NCBI RefSeq assembly: GCF_023674425.1
Contig: NZ_CP098401.1
Location: 2,525,501-2,589,500, forward strand
Direction: 5' to 3'
DNA: 64,000 nt
From: Sphingomonas donggukensis
GTDB lineage: Bacteria; Pseudomonadota; Alphaproteobacteria; Sphingomonadales; Sphingomonadaceae
Shown here: positions 56,265-64,000 of the stretch, piece after piece
Layout: every line of letters starts with the position of its first letter
Numbering within the stretch: the first letter of the stretch is position 1
Notes under the pieces: generated by a model
What the model was told of the DNA's origin: nothing
Seen by the model: the letters and a program-made list of their open reading frames with translations, nothing else
Databases searched by the model: none
Made by a program: the position numbers and the translations under genes

Positions 56265-57542
56265 TTACCGAAGCGCCGTCTCGACGCTCCCGCCGCTGCG
56301 CCCGGCCATGCGCGTCGCGAAATGGACGTCCACGGCCCGCCGCACGCTTTCGGCGACCTTCTCGCGGCCCTCGCGCGAATTCAGGAAGTCGGCGTCGCGC
56401 TGATTCGAGATATAGCCGGTTTCGAACAGGATCGAGGGCATGTCGGGCGCCTTCAGCACCAACAACGACGCCATGCGGTGGAACGCCGCCTTGGTCGGCA
56501 TCAGCGGCTTGGCCTCGCGCCCCAGCAGCCGCGCGAAGCTGGCCGACGTGTTCATCGTCTCGCGCTGCGTCAGGTCGATCAGGATCGACGAGATGTCGGC
56601 GGGCGCATCGCCCAGGTTCATGCCGGCGATGATGTCGGCCTTGTTCTCGCGCGCGGCAAGGCGCGCCGCTTCCTTGTCGGACGCGATCTCGGACAGGGTA
56701 TAGGCGGTGGCGCCGGTCGCATCGACATTGCCCGCGCTGTCGCAGTGGATCGAGATGAACAGCTGCGCGCCCAGCTGCCGCGCGACCTCGAACCGCTCGC
56801 GGTGGATCAGATAGCGGTCGTCGTCGCGGGTCAGCGCCACGCGCACCCGGCCCGACGCGATCAGGTCGTCGCGGATCGCCTGCGCGACCTTCAGCGTCAG
56901 ATCCTTTTCCTGCAGCGACCCGTCCGGCGACAGCGCGCCGGGGTCGTGCCCGCCGTGGCCGGCGTCGATCACCACCAGCGGGCGACCGGCCGGGCCGTCG
57001 ATGTGCGGCAGCTTCAGCCGGCGCGCGACCGCGGGCACCGCCACCGCGACGCCGTAGCCCTGGCGCACCGGCGTCGCGGCGTAGCTGAAGGGCGGCAGGA
57101 AGCTCATCCGCCCCTCGGCGGCGGCACGCTCGAAGCGGGCATCGTCGACCGGGCTGAGCGCCAGCGTCAGCGTGCGGCCGTCGGCGGCGAAGCTGCCCTC
57201 GGTCACGATCGCCGGCGTGGCGAGGTCGAGGACGATGCGCGCGCCGCCGGCGCTCGCGGCCTGGCGGACGCCGGCGACCATTTCGCCGGTGGTCGCATGA
57301 CCGCCGGGTGTCGCCCCGGCGACGTCGATGGCGATGCGGCGCGGCGTGTTCAGCACGAAGCTCGACGCATCGGCGACGCGACCGTCGAACGTCAGGGTGA
57401 TGCTGTTCGATGACACGTGAATGCCGCGGATCGTGCCGGCCCAGCTCGGCACGCCCGACAGCCAGCCGGCGATGAGGGCAAGGGCGGCGAACACCCTGAT
57501 GCTATGCCGCGTCGCCGTGGCGACGGTCCAGCCAAAATCCAT
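56265..57542 (-). CDS. N-acetylmuramoyl-L-alanine amidase, AmiC type
   Basis: A 425-residue exported amidase that cleaves stem peptides from glycan strands, normally during daughter-cell separation. A long N-terminal signal (hydrophobic VFAALALIAGWLSGV) is followed by an AMIN domain (about 40-130, targeting to septal peptidoglycan) and a C-terminal Amidase_3 domain (about 190-415) with zinc ligands in IDAGHGGHDPGA, QEKDLTLK and FISIHCDS and the catalytic Glu in ILFETGYISN. It is the first gene of a minus-strand run with PBP1A and prfB, divergent from rne. Confidence 0.96.
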   Translation of the reverse strand: MDFGWTVATATRHSIRVFAALALIAGWLSGVPSWAGTIRGIHVSSNSITLTFDGRVADASSFVLNTPRRIAIDVAGATPGGHATTGEMVAGVRQAASAGGARIVLDLATPAIVTEGSFAADGRTLTLALSPVDDARFERAAAEGRMSFLPPFSYAATPVRQGYGVAVAVPAVARRLKLPHIDGPAGRPLVVIDAGHGGHDPGALSPDGSLQEKDLTLKVAQAIRDDLIASGRVRVALTRDDDRYLIHRERFEVARQLGAQLFISIHCDSAGNVDATGATAYTLSEIASDKEAARLAARENKADIIAGMNLGDAPADISSILIDLTQRETMNTSASFARLLGREAKPLMPTKAAFHRMASLLVLKAPDMPSILFETGYISNQRDADFLNSREGREKVAESVRRAVDVHFATRMAGRSGGSVETALR

Positions 57543-58072
57543 ATCCCCGCGTGTCCCTCACCCTCGTGATGACCACGGCCTAGCCAGCCGGGGGTCAAAT
57601 CGCGGTTCAGAGTCAGGGTTAATTTGCCGTTCGGCATGTTATTGCCGGCAACCCCGGCAAGCCCTTGCCGACGGGGGCGGGGCCGACGGACTGGGACGGC
57701 GTGCACGGGGCGCCTGTTGCCGCGTTGTCATCCCGGTGCTAGGCACGGAAATGTCGGCAGGGGGCAGCCAGGCGCTGGTCCCCTATGCCGAACGTTCGAA
57801 TCCGCCGTCGCCGAACCGAAAGCGACGTGCGCCAGTCCAGGTTGATGCTGACATGAGGCATATCCCGCTCCGCCTCCACGAAACCGCCGCCGGCGGTACC
57901 GTGCGCGGTGCGGTCGCTCAGGACCAAGCCTCCGGGCGTGCCATGCCAGCAGACGCACTTTTCCACCTTCACGTCCTTGCCGCACCTGCCCGACCTTCGG
58001 GTGGGCCGCGGACGACATCATCGCGCGCGACGGCCCCTTCGGGCGGGCCGGCGCGCGCCCGGAGACCATTAC
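57543..58072 (+). promoter_or_regulatory. 530-base leader region upstream of rne
   Basis: No convincing gene is present between the divergent amidase and rne. The stretch is rich in short GC stems, for example around CCCGACCTTCGGG (58000-58012), and in GGCCCCTTCGGGCGGGCC at 58032-58049, not far upstream of the rne ribosome site GGAGA. A less GC-rich segment near 57620-57640 (GGTTAATTTGCC) is the likeliest promoter area. Long 5' leaders bound by RNase E itself are known for rne in enterobacteria; the same use here is inference. Confidence 0.45.
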
Positions 58073-60685
58073 ATGACCATGCGTATGCTGATCGACGCAC
58101 GCCACCGGGAAGAAACCCGCGTCGCCGTCGTCAACGGAAATCGAATCGAGGAATTTGACTTCGAGTCCGCCGAGCGCAAGCAGCTCAAGGGCAACATCTA
58201 TCTGGCCAAGGTGACGCGCGTGGAGCCGTCGCTCCAGGCCGCGTTCATCGATTACGGCGGCAATCGCCACGGCTTCCTGGCGTTCAGCGAAATCCACCCC
58301 GATTACTACCAGATCCCCAAGGAGGATCGCGACGCGCTGCTGCGCGAGGAGGCCGAGCACGCCGCCGAGGAGGCCGCGCTGCGCGCCGAGCATGACGGCG
58401 ACGAGGATCACGACGACGAGCATGAGGGCGAGGGCGATCATGCGTCCGACGACCATGACGACGACGAGTCGCACGACGAGGAAGTGAGCACCGGCGAGGA
58501 TTCGCCGCGGCGCAAGCGGCGCGGCGGCGGGCATGACGATGCTGCGGTCGAGGATTTGCGCGAGCGCCGCATGAACCTGCGCCGCCGCTACAAGATCCAG
58601 GACGTGATCCGCCGCCGCCAGGTGCTGCTGGTCCAGGTCGTGAAGGAAGAGCGCGGCAACAAGGGTGCGGCGCTGACGACGTACCTGTCGCTCGCCGGGC
58701 GCTACTGCGTGCTGATGCCCAACACCGCGCATGGCGGCGGGATTTCGCGCAAGATCAGCAACGCGGGCGACCGCAAGCGGCTGAAGTCGATCATGGCCGA
58801 CCTGACGCTGCCGCCGTCGATGGGCTGCATCGTCCGCACCGCCGGGCTTCAGCGCACCAAGACCGAGATCAAGCGCGACTTCGACTATCTCGCGCGTCTG
58901 TGGGACGGCATCCGCGAGGAAACGCTGAAGTCGGCGGCCCCCGCGCTCGTCTATGGCGACAGCGACCTGATGAAGCGCGCGATCCGCGACATCTACAACA
59001 AGGAAATCGACGAGGTCATCGTCGAGGGCGAGGCCGGATACCGCCAGGCCAAGGAGTTCATGAAGCTCCTGATGCCCAGCCACGCGCGCCGCGTGAAGCA
59101 TTACAGCGACCCCGTGCCGCTGTTCCAGCGCGCGCATGTCGAGGACCAGCTGGCGGCGATGTACCATCCGGTCGTCCAGCTGAAATCGGGCGGCTATCTG
59201 GTCATCAATCCGACCGAGGCGCTGGTGTCGATCGACATCAACTCAGGGCGCTCGACCCGCGAGCATTCGATCGAGCAGACCGCGACCGCGACCAATCTTG
59301 AGGCTGCGCAGGAAATCGCGCGCCAGCTGCGCCTGCGCGACATGGCGGGCCTGGTCGTCATCGACTTCATCGACATGGATCACGGATCGAACGTCCGAAA
59401 GGTCGAGAAGGCGATGAAGGAGGCGCTGAAGGACGATCGCGCCCGCATCCAGGTCGGTCGCATCTCGTCGTTCGGCCTGATGGAAATGAGCCGCCAGCGC
59501 CTGCGCACCGGCGTGCTGGAGGCATCGACCCGCCAGTGCCCGCATTGCGAGGGCACCGGCCTGGTTCGCACCGCATCGTCGGCGGGCTTGAGCGCGCTGC
59601 GCCTGATCGAGGACGAGGCCGCCCGCGGTCGCGGCTCGCAGATCACGCTGCGCGCCAGCCAGGAAGCGGCCTTCTACCTGCTCAACAACAAGCGCGCCGA
59701 ACTGGCAGAGATCGAGGACCGCTACGGCGTCCGCGTCGAGGTGTTGTCCGATGGCGAGGTCGAGGGCGCGCGCATGTCGGTCGAGGCGTCGGGCCCGCCG
59801 CCCGCGCACGCCCCGCGCTTCGACGCGCCGATGCAGGACTTCGACGACGACCTGCCCGAGGACGAGGACGAGGAAGAGGTCGAGGAGGAGACCGAGGCCG
59901 AGGACGAACCGCGCGAGCGCCGTCCCCGCCGCGAGCGCGAAGAGGGCGAGGAAGGCAGCGGTCGTGGCCGCGGTCGCCGCCGTCGTCGTGGCCGTCGTGG
60001 TCGTGGGCGTGACGAGGATCAGGCGGCGCCGTCGAACGACGATGCGTCCGGCGAACCGGTCGAGGGTGATGCCGCCGAGGACGAGCCGGTCGATACCGGC
60101 GACGCGCCGACCGCTCCGCGCACCGACGAGGGCGGCGAACCGCGCCGCCGTCGCCGTCGTGGCCGTCGTGGCGGCCGCCGCGAGGGTGGGGGCGAGGTGA
60201 TCGCCGACGCCGAGGCACCTGTCGAGGACGTTTCCGAACCGGACGTCGAAGTGGTCGAGGCCGAGCCCGAAGCCGAAGCGCCCAAGCCGCGCCGCTCGCG
60301 CCGCCGCAAGCCGGTGGCGGACGAGGCTCCGGCTCCGGTCGCCGAGGTCGAGGCACCCGCCGAGGACGCGCCCGTCGAGAAGCCCAAGCGTTCGCGCCGC
60401 AAGGCCGCGGCGCCGGTCGAAGCTGTCGAGGCCGCGCCGGTCGCCGAGGCTGCGCCCGAGGCCGACGCCGCCGAGGACGCACCCAAGCCGCGTCGTCGGA
60501 CCAGCCGCAAGAAGGCCGATCCGGTCGCCCCGATCGCCGACGACGTCGCGACCACCGAGGCGGTCGCGGTGGACGGTGCCGCCGACGGCGCCGCGCCGGT
60601 CGACGACGCTGCCGGCCCGGACGGCGGGGACGATGCCGACGGCACCCCGCGCCGCGGCTGGTGGCAGCGCACGTTCGGCGCATGA
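58073..60685 (+). CDS. rne: ribonuclease E
   Basis: RNase E is the essential endonuclease of mRNA decay and rRNA processing. The 870-residue protein begins MTMRMLIDARHREETRVAVV; GGAGA lies before ATG 58073. The S1 domain is interrupted at about residues 84-172 by an acidic insertion rich in Asp/Glu/His (DGDEDHDDEHEGEG). Catalytic Asp388 (VSIDINSGRS) and Asp431 (LVVIDFIDMD) are 43 apart, exactly as in E. coli D303/D346. The zinc-link cysteines are in CPHCEGTG (Cys489). The C-terminal third is disordered, alternating acidic and Arg-rich blocks, probably the degradosome scaffold and RNA-binding region. Confidence 0.96.
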   Translation: MTMRMLIDARHREETRVAVVNGNRIEEFDFESAERKQLKGNIYLAKVTRVEPSLQAAFIDYGGNRHGFLAFSEIHPDYYQIPKEDRDALLREEAEHAAEEAALRAEHDGDEDHDDEHEGEGDHASDDHDDDESHDEEVSTGEDSPRRKRRGGGHDDAAVEDLRERRMNLRRRYKIQDVIRRRQVLLVQVVKEERGNKGAALTTYLSLAGRYCVLMPNTAHGGGISRKISNAGDRKRLKSIMADLTLPPSMGCIVRTAGLQRTKTEIKRDFDYLARLWDGIREETLKSAAPALVYGDSDLMKRAIRDIYNKEIDEVIVEGEAGYRQAKEFMKLLMPSHARRVKHYSDPVPLFQRAHVEDQLAAMYHPVVQLKSGGYLVINPTEALVSIDINSGRSTREHSIEQTATATNLEAAQEIARQLRLRDMAGLVVIDFIDMDHGSNVRKVEKAMKEALKDDRARIQVGRISSFGLMEMSRQRLRTGVLEASTRQCPHCEGTGLVRTASSAGLSALRLIEDEAARGRGSQITLRASQEAAFYLLNNKRAELAEIEDRYGVRVEVLSDGEVEGARMSVEASGPPPAHAPRFDAPMQDFDDDLPEDEDEEEVEEETEAEDEPRERRPRREREEGEEGSGRGRGRRRRRGRRGRGRDEDQAAPSNDDASGEPVEGDAAEDEPVDTGDAPTAPRTDEGGEPRRRRRRGRRGGRREGGGEVIADAEAPVEDVSEPDVEVVEAEPEAEAPKPRRSRRRKPVADEAPAPVAEVEAPAEDAPVEKPKRSRRKAAAPVEAVEAAPVAEAAPEADAAEDAPKPRRRTSRKKADPVAPIADDVATTEAVAVDGAADGAAPVDDAAGPDGGDDADGTPRRGWWQRTFGA

Positions 60686-60691
60686 TGCCGC

Positions 60692-60749
60692 GCCGCTCCC
60701 CGTGCGGTCACGGGGAGCGGCCGCTTCAGCCGCGGTTCAGTCGCGGCTG
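60692..60749 (+). terminator. tandem hairpins after rne
   Basis: The first stem pairs GCCGCTCCCCGTG (60692-60704) with 60709-60721 over a CGGT loop, 13 bp and perfect. The second pairs CAGCCGCG (60727-60734) with CGCGGCTG (60742-60749). Neither has a T tract. They lie between the rne stop and the M48 gene start, so they may end or protect the rne mRNA while letting some transcription pass. Confidence 0.6.
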
Positions 60750-60761
60750 GACAGGGAAGCG

Positions 60762-62150
60762 ATGATGGCGATGCGCGGGTTCGAAACGATGCGACGGCTG
60801 ACGACCAGGCTGGTTGCGGCCCTCGCGGCGGTCGCGATGCTCGCCGTCCAGCCGGCGACGGCGCAATCGATCCTGCGCGATGCCGAAACCGAATCGCTGC
60901 TCCACGACATGTCGCGCGACATCATCGTCGCCGCCGGGCTGTCGCCCGCGAACGTCCGCGTCGTCGTCATCAACGATCCCAGCATCAACGCCTTCGTCGC
61001 GGGCGGGCAGATCGTCTATGTCCATTCCGGGCTGATCGACGCCGCCGACAACGCCAACGAAGTCCAGGGCGTCATCGCGCACGAGGTCGGGCATATCGCC
61101 AACGGCCACATCCCGTTGCAGGACGCCGGCTATAGCGGGGCGATGGGCGTCTCGATCCTCAGCCTCGTGCTCGGCGTCGCGGCGATCGCCGCGGGGGCGG
61201 GCGAGGCCGGGGCAGGCATCCTCGCCGCCGGCCAGCGCGCCGCGCTCGGCAAGCTGCTCGCCTTCACCCGCGTCCAGGAATCGAGCGCCGATGCGGCGGG
61301 CGCGCGCTATCTCGCCACCGCCGGCATCACCGGCCGCGGCATGCTCAGCTTCTTCAAGAAGCTCCAGAACCTGGAATATCGCTACGGTGTCGCCCAGAAC
61401 GAGGGCAGCTACGACCGCACCCACCCGCTGACCGCCGAGCGCCTCGCGGCGCTCGACCAGGTGACCCGCGCCTCGCCGTCGTTCGCGAAGGCGGCCGACA
61501 GCGGCATCGAGGCGCGTTTCAAGCGCGTGCAGGCGAAGCTGCGCGGCTACGTCAACGAACCGCGCGCGACGCTCGTCAAATATCCGCCGACCGACCAGTC
61601 GGTGCCCGCGCATTACGCCCGCGCCTATGCCTATCACCTGTCGGGCTATCCCGATCAGGCCGCGGTCGAGACGGCGGCGCTGGTGAAGGCGCTGCCGACC
61701 GACCCCTATATCCTCGAGCTTCAGGGCCAGATCCTGATGGAGGGCGGCGATCCGAAGGCGGCGCTCGGTCCATTGCGCCGCGCGACCGAGGGCTCGCGCT
61801 CGTCGCCGCTGATCGCCACCACCTTCGGCCACGCGCTGCTCGCGACCGACGATCCGGCCAATCTGCCCGAAGCCGAGCGCGTCCTGCGGCTGGCGGTGCA
61901 GCGTGACGACGACAATCCGTGGGGCTGGACCCAGCTCGGCACCGTCTATGAACGCAAGGGCGACGAGCCCCGCACCGCGCTCGCCACCGCCGAGCGGGCC
62001 AATCTGACCGGCGATTCGCGCACCGCGCTGGTCTCGTCGCGCGCGGCGATGGCGGGCCTGCCTAAGGGCAGTGCGGACTGGATTCGCGCGCAGGACATCT
62101 ACCTCGTCTCGCAGACCGAGATGGAAAAGGACCGGAAGAACCGCCGATGA
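60762..62150 (+). CDS. exported M48 family metallopeptidase with TPR repeats (BepA-like)
   Basis: A 462-residue periplasmic protease. It has a signal peptide (ending PATAQ), an M48 domain with zinc motif HEVGH at residues 107-111 and the third-ligand Glu in RVQESSADAAGARY, a membrane-like or amphipathic stretch (GVSILSLVLGVAAIAAGAG), and C-terminal TPR-like repeats (about 290-460). This is the architecture of BepA/YfgC, which supervises outer-membrane protein assembly. AGGGAAG precedes three clustered Met codons; I take the first. Its stop overlaps the DsbA-type start (ATGA). Confidence 0.93.
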   Translation: MMAMRGFETMRRLTTRLVAALAAVAMLAVQPATAQSILRDAETESLLHDMSRDIIVAAGLSPANVRVVVINDPSINAFVAGGQIVYVHSGLIDAADNANEVQGVIAHEVGHIANGHIPLQDAGYSGAMGVSILSLVLGVAAIAAGAGEAGAGILAAGQRAALGKLLAFTRVQESSADAAGARYLATAGITGRGMLSFFKKLQNLEYRYGVAQNEGSYDRTHPLTAERLAALDQVTRASPSFAKAADSGIEARFKRVQAKLRGYVNEPRATLVKYPPTDQSVPAHYARAYAYHLSGYPDQAAVETAALVKALPTDPYILELQGQILMEGGDPKAALGPLRRATEGSRSSPLIATTFGHALLATDDPANLPEAERVLRLAVQRDDDNPWGWTQLGTVYERKGDEPRTALATAERANLTGDSRTALVSSRAAMAGLPKGSADWIRAQDIYLVSQTEMEKDRKNRR

Positions 62151-62863
62151 CGTTGCGCCCGTGGATTCTCGCGCTCCTGCTGCTGGCGGCAGGAGCGATC
62201 GGCGGCGCGGTGGTGCTCGCCGGGCAGGCGCTGCGCCCGGCGCCCGCGGCGGGCGACGTCCGCGGCTATCTGATGGCGCATCCCGAAGTGATTCCCGAAG
62301 CGATCCAGGTCTTGCAGGAGCGCGAAACCGGCAAGCTGGTCGCGGCCAACCGCGCCGCGGTCACCACGCCCTTCCCCGGTGCGGTAGGGGGCAACCCGGC
62401 GGGCGACGTCACCATCGTCACCTATATGGACTATGCCTGCGGCTTCTGCCGCGCGAGCCTGCCCGATTTGGCGAAGCTGGTGGGTGAGGATGCGAAGGTC
62501 CGCGTCGTGTACCGCGAACTGCCGATCCTGAGCGCGGAGAGCCGCGACGCCGCCGCCTGGGCGCTCGCCGCCGCCGAGCAGGGCAAGTATATGCCGTTCC
62601 ACACCGCGCTCTTCGCCGCCGGGCGTCCCAATGCGGCGAGCATCGCGCAGGCCGCGAATGCGGCAGGCCTCGACCTCGCCCGCGCCCGTACCGCCATCGC
62701 GTCGCCCGCGGTCGCGACCGAATTGTCCCGCAACCTCGACATGGCGCGCGCGCTCGGCATGACGGGCACGCCCGCCTGGGTGATCGGCGACCGTATCCTG
62801 TCGGGCGCGGTCGGGCACGATGCCCTGCAAAAGGCGGTGGCGGCGGCGCGCGCCGCGCGCTGA
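62147..62863 (+). CDS. membrane-anchored DsbA family thiol-disulfide oxidoreductase
   Basis: A 238-residue protein with an N-terminal membrane anchor (WILALLLLAAGAIGGAVVLAG) and a periplasmic thioredoxin domain. The redox site is Cys98-Gly-Phe-Cys101 in DYACGFCRAS, and the cis-Pro loop is GMTGTPAWV near 205. A helical pre-domain (about 35-65, YLMAHPEVIPEAIQVLQ) matches the Com1/ScsC-type group. It probably forms or isomerises disulfides in envelope proteins. It is coupled to the M48 gene by a 4-base overlap, so the two may cooperate. Confidence 0.93.
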   Translation: MTLRPWILALLLLAAGAIGGAVVLAGQALRPAPAAGDVRGYLMAHPEVIPEAIQVLQERETGKLVAANRAAVTTPFPGAVGGNPAGDVTIVTYMDYACGFCRASLPDLAKLVGEDAKVRVVYRELPILSAESRDAAAWALAAAEQGKYMPFHTALFAAGRPNAASIAQAANAAGLDLARARTAIASPAVATELSRNLDMARALGMTGTPAWVIGDRILSGAVGHDALQKAVAAARAAR

Positions 62864-62929
62864 CCTCGGCTCCCGACCTTGTGAGCGGCGGTCACGCACC
62901 CTAGCTTGCGGCGGCACAAGGGGGCCGCC

Positions 62930-63868
62930 ATGTCCGATACCATCCTCGCCGTTCGCGGCGTGTCCAAGACCTACGGCTCCGGCCAGCGCGCGCTCGACGC
63001 GGTCGATCTCGACATCCGCCGCGGAGAGATCTTCGCGCTGCTCGGTCCCAATGGGGCGGGCAAGACCACGCTGATCTCGGTCGTGTGCGGCATCGTCACG
63101 CCGTCGTCGGGCACGATCACCGTCGGCGGACACGATGCGATCGCCGACTACAAGCCGGCCCGCGCGATGATCGGGCTGGTGCCGCAGGAACTGTCGGTCG
63201 ACATGTTCGAAACGGTGATGGCGACGGTGCGCTTCTCGCGCCGGCTGTTCGGGCGGTCGGGACACGACGCATACCTCGAGCAGCTGCTGAAAGACCTGTC
63301 GCTGTGGGACAAGCGCGACGCGAAGATCATGGAATTGTCGGGCGGCATGAAGCGCCGCGTGCTGATCGCGAAGGCGCTGAGCCACGAGCCCGACCTGCTG
63401 TTCCTCGACGAGCCGACCGCGGGGGTCGATGTGTCGCTGCGCCGCGACATGTGGAAGCTGATCGGGTCGCTGCGCGAACGCGGCGTGACGATCATCCTGA
63501 CCACGCACTATATCGAGGAGGCCGAGGAAATGGCCGACCGCGTCGGCGTCATCAACGGCGGCAAGCTGCTGCTGGTCGAGGAGAAGACCGCGCTGATGAA
63601 GAAGCTCGGCAAGCGCGAGATGGATATCGCGCTGACCGACCCGATGGACGCTGTGCCCGCCGAGCTTGTCGAATGGCACCTGACGCTGGAGAACGACGGC
63701 CACACGCTGCGCTACGTATTCGACGCGCAGGCCGAACGCACCGGCATCCCCTCGCTCCTGCGCAAGCTCGCCGAACTCGGGATCGGCTTCAAGGATCTGG
63801 AGACGTCGAAGTCGAGCCTCGAGGACATCTTCGTCGACCTGGTGAAGACGAAAGGAGTGGCCGCGTGA
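62930..63868 (+). CDS. ABC-2 type exporter ATP-binding protein (YadG-like)
   Basis: A 312-residue ABC ATPase. Walker A is [12 protein letters not shown] near residue 40, the Q-loop is [15 protein letters not shown], the signature is [20 protein letters not shown], Walker B is [12 protein letters not shown] and the H-loop is [15 protein letters not shown]-terminal extension of about 80 residues is present, as in YadG. The start MSDTILAV at 62930 follows GGGGCC. A permease gene follows after a 78-base repeat pair. The exported substrate is unknown. Confidence 0.94.
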   Translation: MSDTILAVRGVSKTYGSGQRALDAVDLDIRRGEIFALLGPNGAGKTTLISVVCGIVTPSSGTITVGGHDAIADYKPARAMIGLVPQELSVDMFETVMATVRFSRRLFGRSGHDAYLEQLLKDLSLWDKRDAKIMELSGGMKRRVLIAKALSHEPDLLFLDEPTAGVDVSLRRDMWKLIGSLRERGVTIILTTHYIEEAEEMADRVGVINGGKLLLVEEKTALMKKLGKREMDIALTDPMDAVPAELVEWHLTLENDGHTLRYVFDAQAERTGIPSLLRKLAELGIGFKDLETSKSSLEDIFVDLVKTKGVAA

Positions 63869-63889
63869 GCGGGCCTGCTGCACGCAATT

Positions 63890-63966
63890 CCGTTCGTTTC
63901 GAGCGAAGTCGAGATACCGTCGCGGGCGGCGCGCAAGCGTTTCTCGACTACGCTCGAAACAAACGG
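63890..63966. repeat. inverted pair of palindromic repeats, family A
   Basis: Arms 63890-63917 and 63939-63966, 28 bases each, with a few mismatches. The pair lies between the ABC ATPase gene and its permease gene, in what should be one operon, and ends just before the permease ribosome site GGGGAAAG. Confidence 0.85.
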
Positions 63967-63977
63967 GGAAAGTGACC

Positions 63978-64000
63978 ATGAACACCCACGGCGTCTGGGC
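63978..64000 (+). CDS. start of an ABC-2 transporter permease (partial)
   Basis: ATG at 63978 follows GGGGAAAG and begins MNTHGVW before the window ends. Position directly after the YadG-like ATPase suggests the membrane permease subunit (YadH-like). Only seven residues are visible, so the call rests on context. Confidence 0.5.

Noticed and set aside
57421..58158. Possible gene in the rne leader on the plus strand.
   Set aside because: The frame overlaps both the amidase and rne in the wrong frame, has no ribosome site, and gives an atypical Arg/Pro/Ala composition.

Overview
The window is a GC-rich stretch of a bacterial chromosome, almost certainly from an alphaproteobacterium of the Sphingomonadales (Sphingomonas or a close relative). 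The reasons are the overall gene content, an Oar-like TonB-dependent receptor paired with a TPR-sulfotransferase, RNase E with a long acidic insertion in its S1 domain, an alphaproteobacterial-type release factor 2 (SPY rather than SPF), and several families of short palindromic repeats between genes. Genes are dense, often with 4-bp ATGA/GTGA overlaps. I see no rRNA, tRNA, CRISPR array, prophage or transposase gene. The family-level assignment is inference from content, not from a marker-gene comparison.

Layout. 1-4.7 kb: the tail of an unknown gene, a PHA-system protein, a Crp/Fnr regulator divergent from murA, and a large-subunit catalase with a candidate general-stress promoter. 4.7-10.3 kb (minus): lgt, a MidA-like methyltransferase, a GNAT acetyltransferase, pgeF, a cystathionine gamma-synthase family enzyme and a SAM-fold protein, with palindromic repeat pairs between some of them. 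10.4-14.3 kb (plus): an orphan molybdopterin oxidoreductase subunit coupled to hemH, then an acetoacetyl-CoA reductase. 14.3-20.5 kb: a nested palindrome, small envelope proteins, rpmB, a two-gene small membrane cassette, tadA, an OmpA lipoprotein, a CBS-domain membrane protein and a helix-hairpin-helix membrane protein. 20.6-24.3 kb: purD and xseA, divergent with start codons that share one CATG, then a DUF2093 protein and an M23 lipoprotein. 24.3-29.3 kb: the TonB-dependent receptor, a terminator and a TPR-sulfotransferase. 29.3-37.5 kb: clpB, M28 and M16 peptidases, and two small proteins, the second lower in GC and apparently secreted.

37.6-47 kb (minus): hflK, hflC, degP, a HerA-like ATPase, an MddA-type methyltransferase, an M20 hydrolase, purE and purK in one long collinear run. 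47-51.5 kb: an Mrp-type Fe-S carrier, a CoA-binding protein, a GIY-YIG nuclease bracketed by an inverted pair of hairpin repeats, dapD, a HAD nucleotidase and a flavin monooxygenase-like enzyme. 51.5-57.5 kb (minus): amidase (AmiC type), PBP1A, prfB and a lipoprotein methyltransferase. 57.5-64 kb (plus): a 530-base rne leader, RNase E, an M48 peptidase, a DsbA-type thiol oxidoreductase and an ABC-2 exporter whose permease is cut by the window end.

Most genes are housekeeping: cell-wall synthesis and remodelling (murA, PBP1A, amidase, M23, dapD), purines (purD, purE, purK), envelope protein quality control (HflKC, DegP, M48, DsbA-like), heat shock (ClpB) and RNA processing (RNase E). The strongest candidate for something under-described is the GIY-YIG gene bracketed by two hairpins that differ by paired, compensating stem changes, which resembles a repeat-plus-nuclease cassette. 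The receptor-sulfotransferase pair is the second.
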